Shown here: positions 4,865 to 5,269 of the stretch, one piece after another
Layout: each line of letters starts with the position of its first letter
Numbering within the stretch: position 1 is the first letter of the stretch
Source: Frankiales bacterium
GTDB taxonomy: Bacteria > Actinomycetota > Actinomycetes > Mycobacteriales > SCTD01
Direction: 5' to 3'
Assembly: GCA_025464795.1 (NCBI GenBank)
Contig: JAODNB010000355.1
Coordinates: 1 to 5,269 of the forward strand
Length of the DNA stretch: 5,269 nucleotides
Made by a program: the position numbers and the translations under genes
The notes under the pieces: generated by a model
What the model saw: the letters and a program-made list of their open reading frames with translations, nothing else
Database searches by the model: none
What the model was told of the DNA's origin: nothing

Positions 4865-5269
4865 CGCACACCGCTGATGCCCCCCGACGCCTTCCGCTCG
4901 GTGCGGTCCTGGCGGCCGCCCTGCTGGGCGCCGTCGCCCTCGTGGGGGGCACTCTCGACCAGCCCAAGCCGGCCGCGATCGTCACGCAGCAGGTGCCCGT
5001 TCAGGGTGCGACTGCGGTCTGTCCCGACCTGCGCCAGTTCCACGACGAGCTCGCCTCGCGCGTGAGCGTGGGCGCTGCCCCGCTCGCCGAGGGCGAGACC
5101 AGCTCGACCGGCGCCATCCGGCAGCACGCCAACGCCACGCCCACGTCCTTGCAGCGGGTGCCGCTCACCGCGCCCGGACAGGTCGCCATCGGGCTCGGGA
5201 CGACCCTCAACGGGGACGCGCTGGTGCTCGGGGCCACCGGGTCCTTCTCGGCCGGCCTCGAGGCCGAGC
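4861..5269 (+). CDS. Membrane-anchored exported protein, DUF5719-like, 3'-partial
   Basis: The ATG at 4861 overlaps the glycosyltransferase stop as ATGA, and the frame stays open for 136 codons to the window end. No ribosome binding site precedes it, so translation is probably coupled to termination of the upstream gene. After a short N-terminus with RR at 9-10 comes one hydrophobic segment (about 11-30, LPLGAVLAAALLGAVALVGG), a signal anchor or uncleaved signal peptide; there is no lipobox cysteine. The exported part begins with QQVPVQGATAVCPD (43-56), resembling the ATAVCPD-type start of actinobacterial DUF5719 proteins, which commonly follow a glycosyltransferase of this kind next to whiB2. 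The rest is Ala/Thr/Gly-rich. Function is unknown. Tight coupling suggests that it works at the membrane with the glycosyltransferase, perhaps in handling its glycan product; that is inference. The family name rests on recall and gene order. Confidence 0.8.
   Translation, partial: MTHTADAPRRLPLGAVLAAALLGAVALVGGTLDQPKPAAIVTQQVPVQGATAVCPDLRQFHDELASRVSVGAAPLAEGETSSTGAIRQHANATPTSLQRVPLTAPGQVAIGLGTTLNGDALVLGATGSFSAGLEAE

Overview
The window is very GC-rich DNA whose codons strongly favour G or C at the third position. It carries a WhiB-family iron-sulfur regulator, which is confined to Actinomycetota and their phages. The host is therefore an actinobacterium; the sequence does not let me name a genus with confidence. 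All supported genes are on the + strand.

Layout: (1) Bases 1-893 hold the 3' part of an Ala/Pro/Lys-rich, low-complexity protein with two tandem-repeat tracts, one KAPAT-like and one APAPAD-like; its start lies outside the window. (2) Bases 894-1255 are a 362-base intergenic region. It holds hairpins that could terminate the upstream gene, a good sigma70-type promoter (TTGACG, 17 bases, TGTAAT) whose -10 box sits between the arms of a perfect 7-bp inverted repeat (GACACGC/GCGTGTC), and a stem-loop in the predicted leader just before the ribosome binding site. (3) Bases 1256-1534 encode a WhiB2/WhmD-type regulator with its four cysteines and GIWGG turn intact. (4) A 114-base spacer has two small hairpins and a weak -10-like box. 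(5) Bases 1649-4864 encode a 1071-residue membrane protein joining a cytoplasmic GT2 glycosyltransferase domain to a polytopic membrane region with an outside-facing C-terminal domain. (6) From 4861, overlapping the previous stop by four bases, a membrane-anchored exported protein of the DUF5719 type begins and runs off the window end.

WhiB2 regulator, large glycosyltransferase and DUF5719 protein form a recurring actinobacterial neighbourhood. From general knowledge it is often followed by mannose-phosphate genes such as manB and manA. The likely theme is a developmental or septation regulator next to enzymes that build or export a cell-envelope glycan; this is inference from context. I found no mobile element, CRISPR array, tRNA, rRNA or clear novel defence-like system. 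The most interesting signals are the architecture of the whiB2 promoter and the fused glycosyltransferase.
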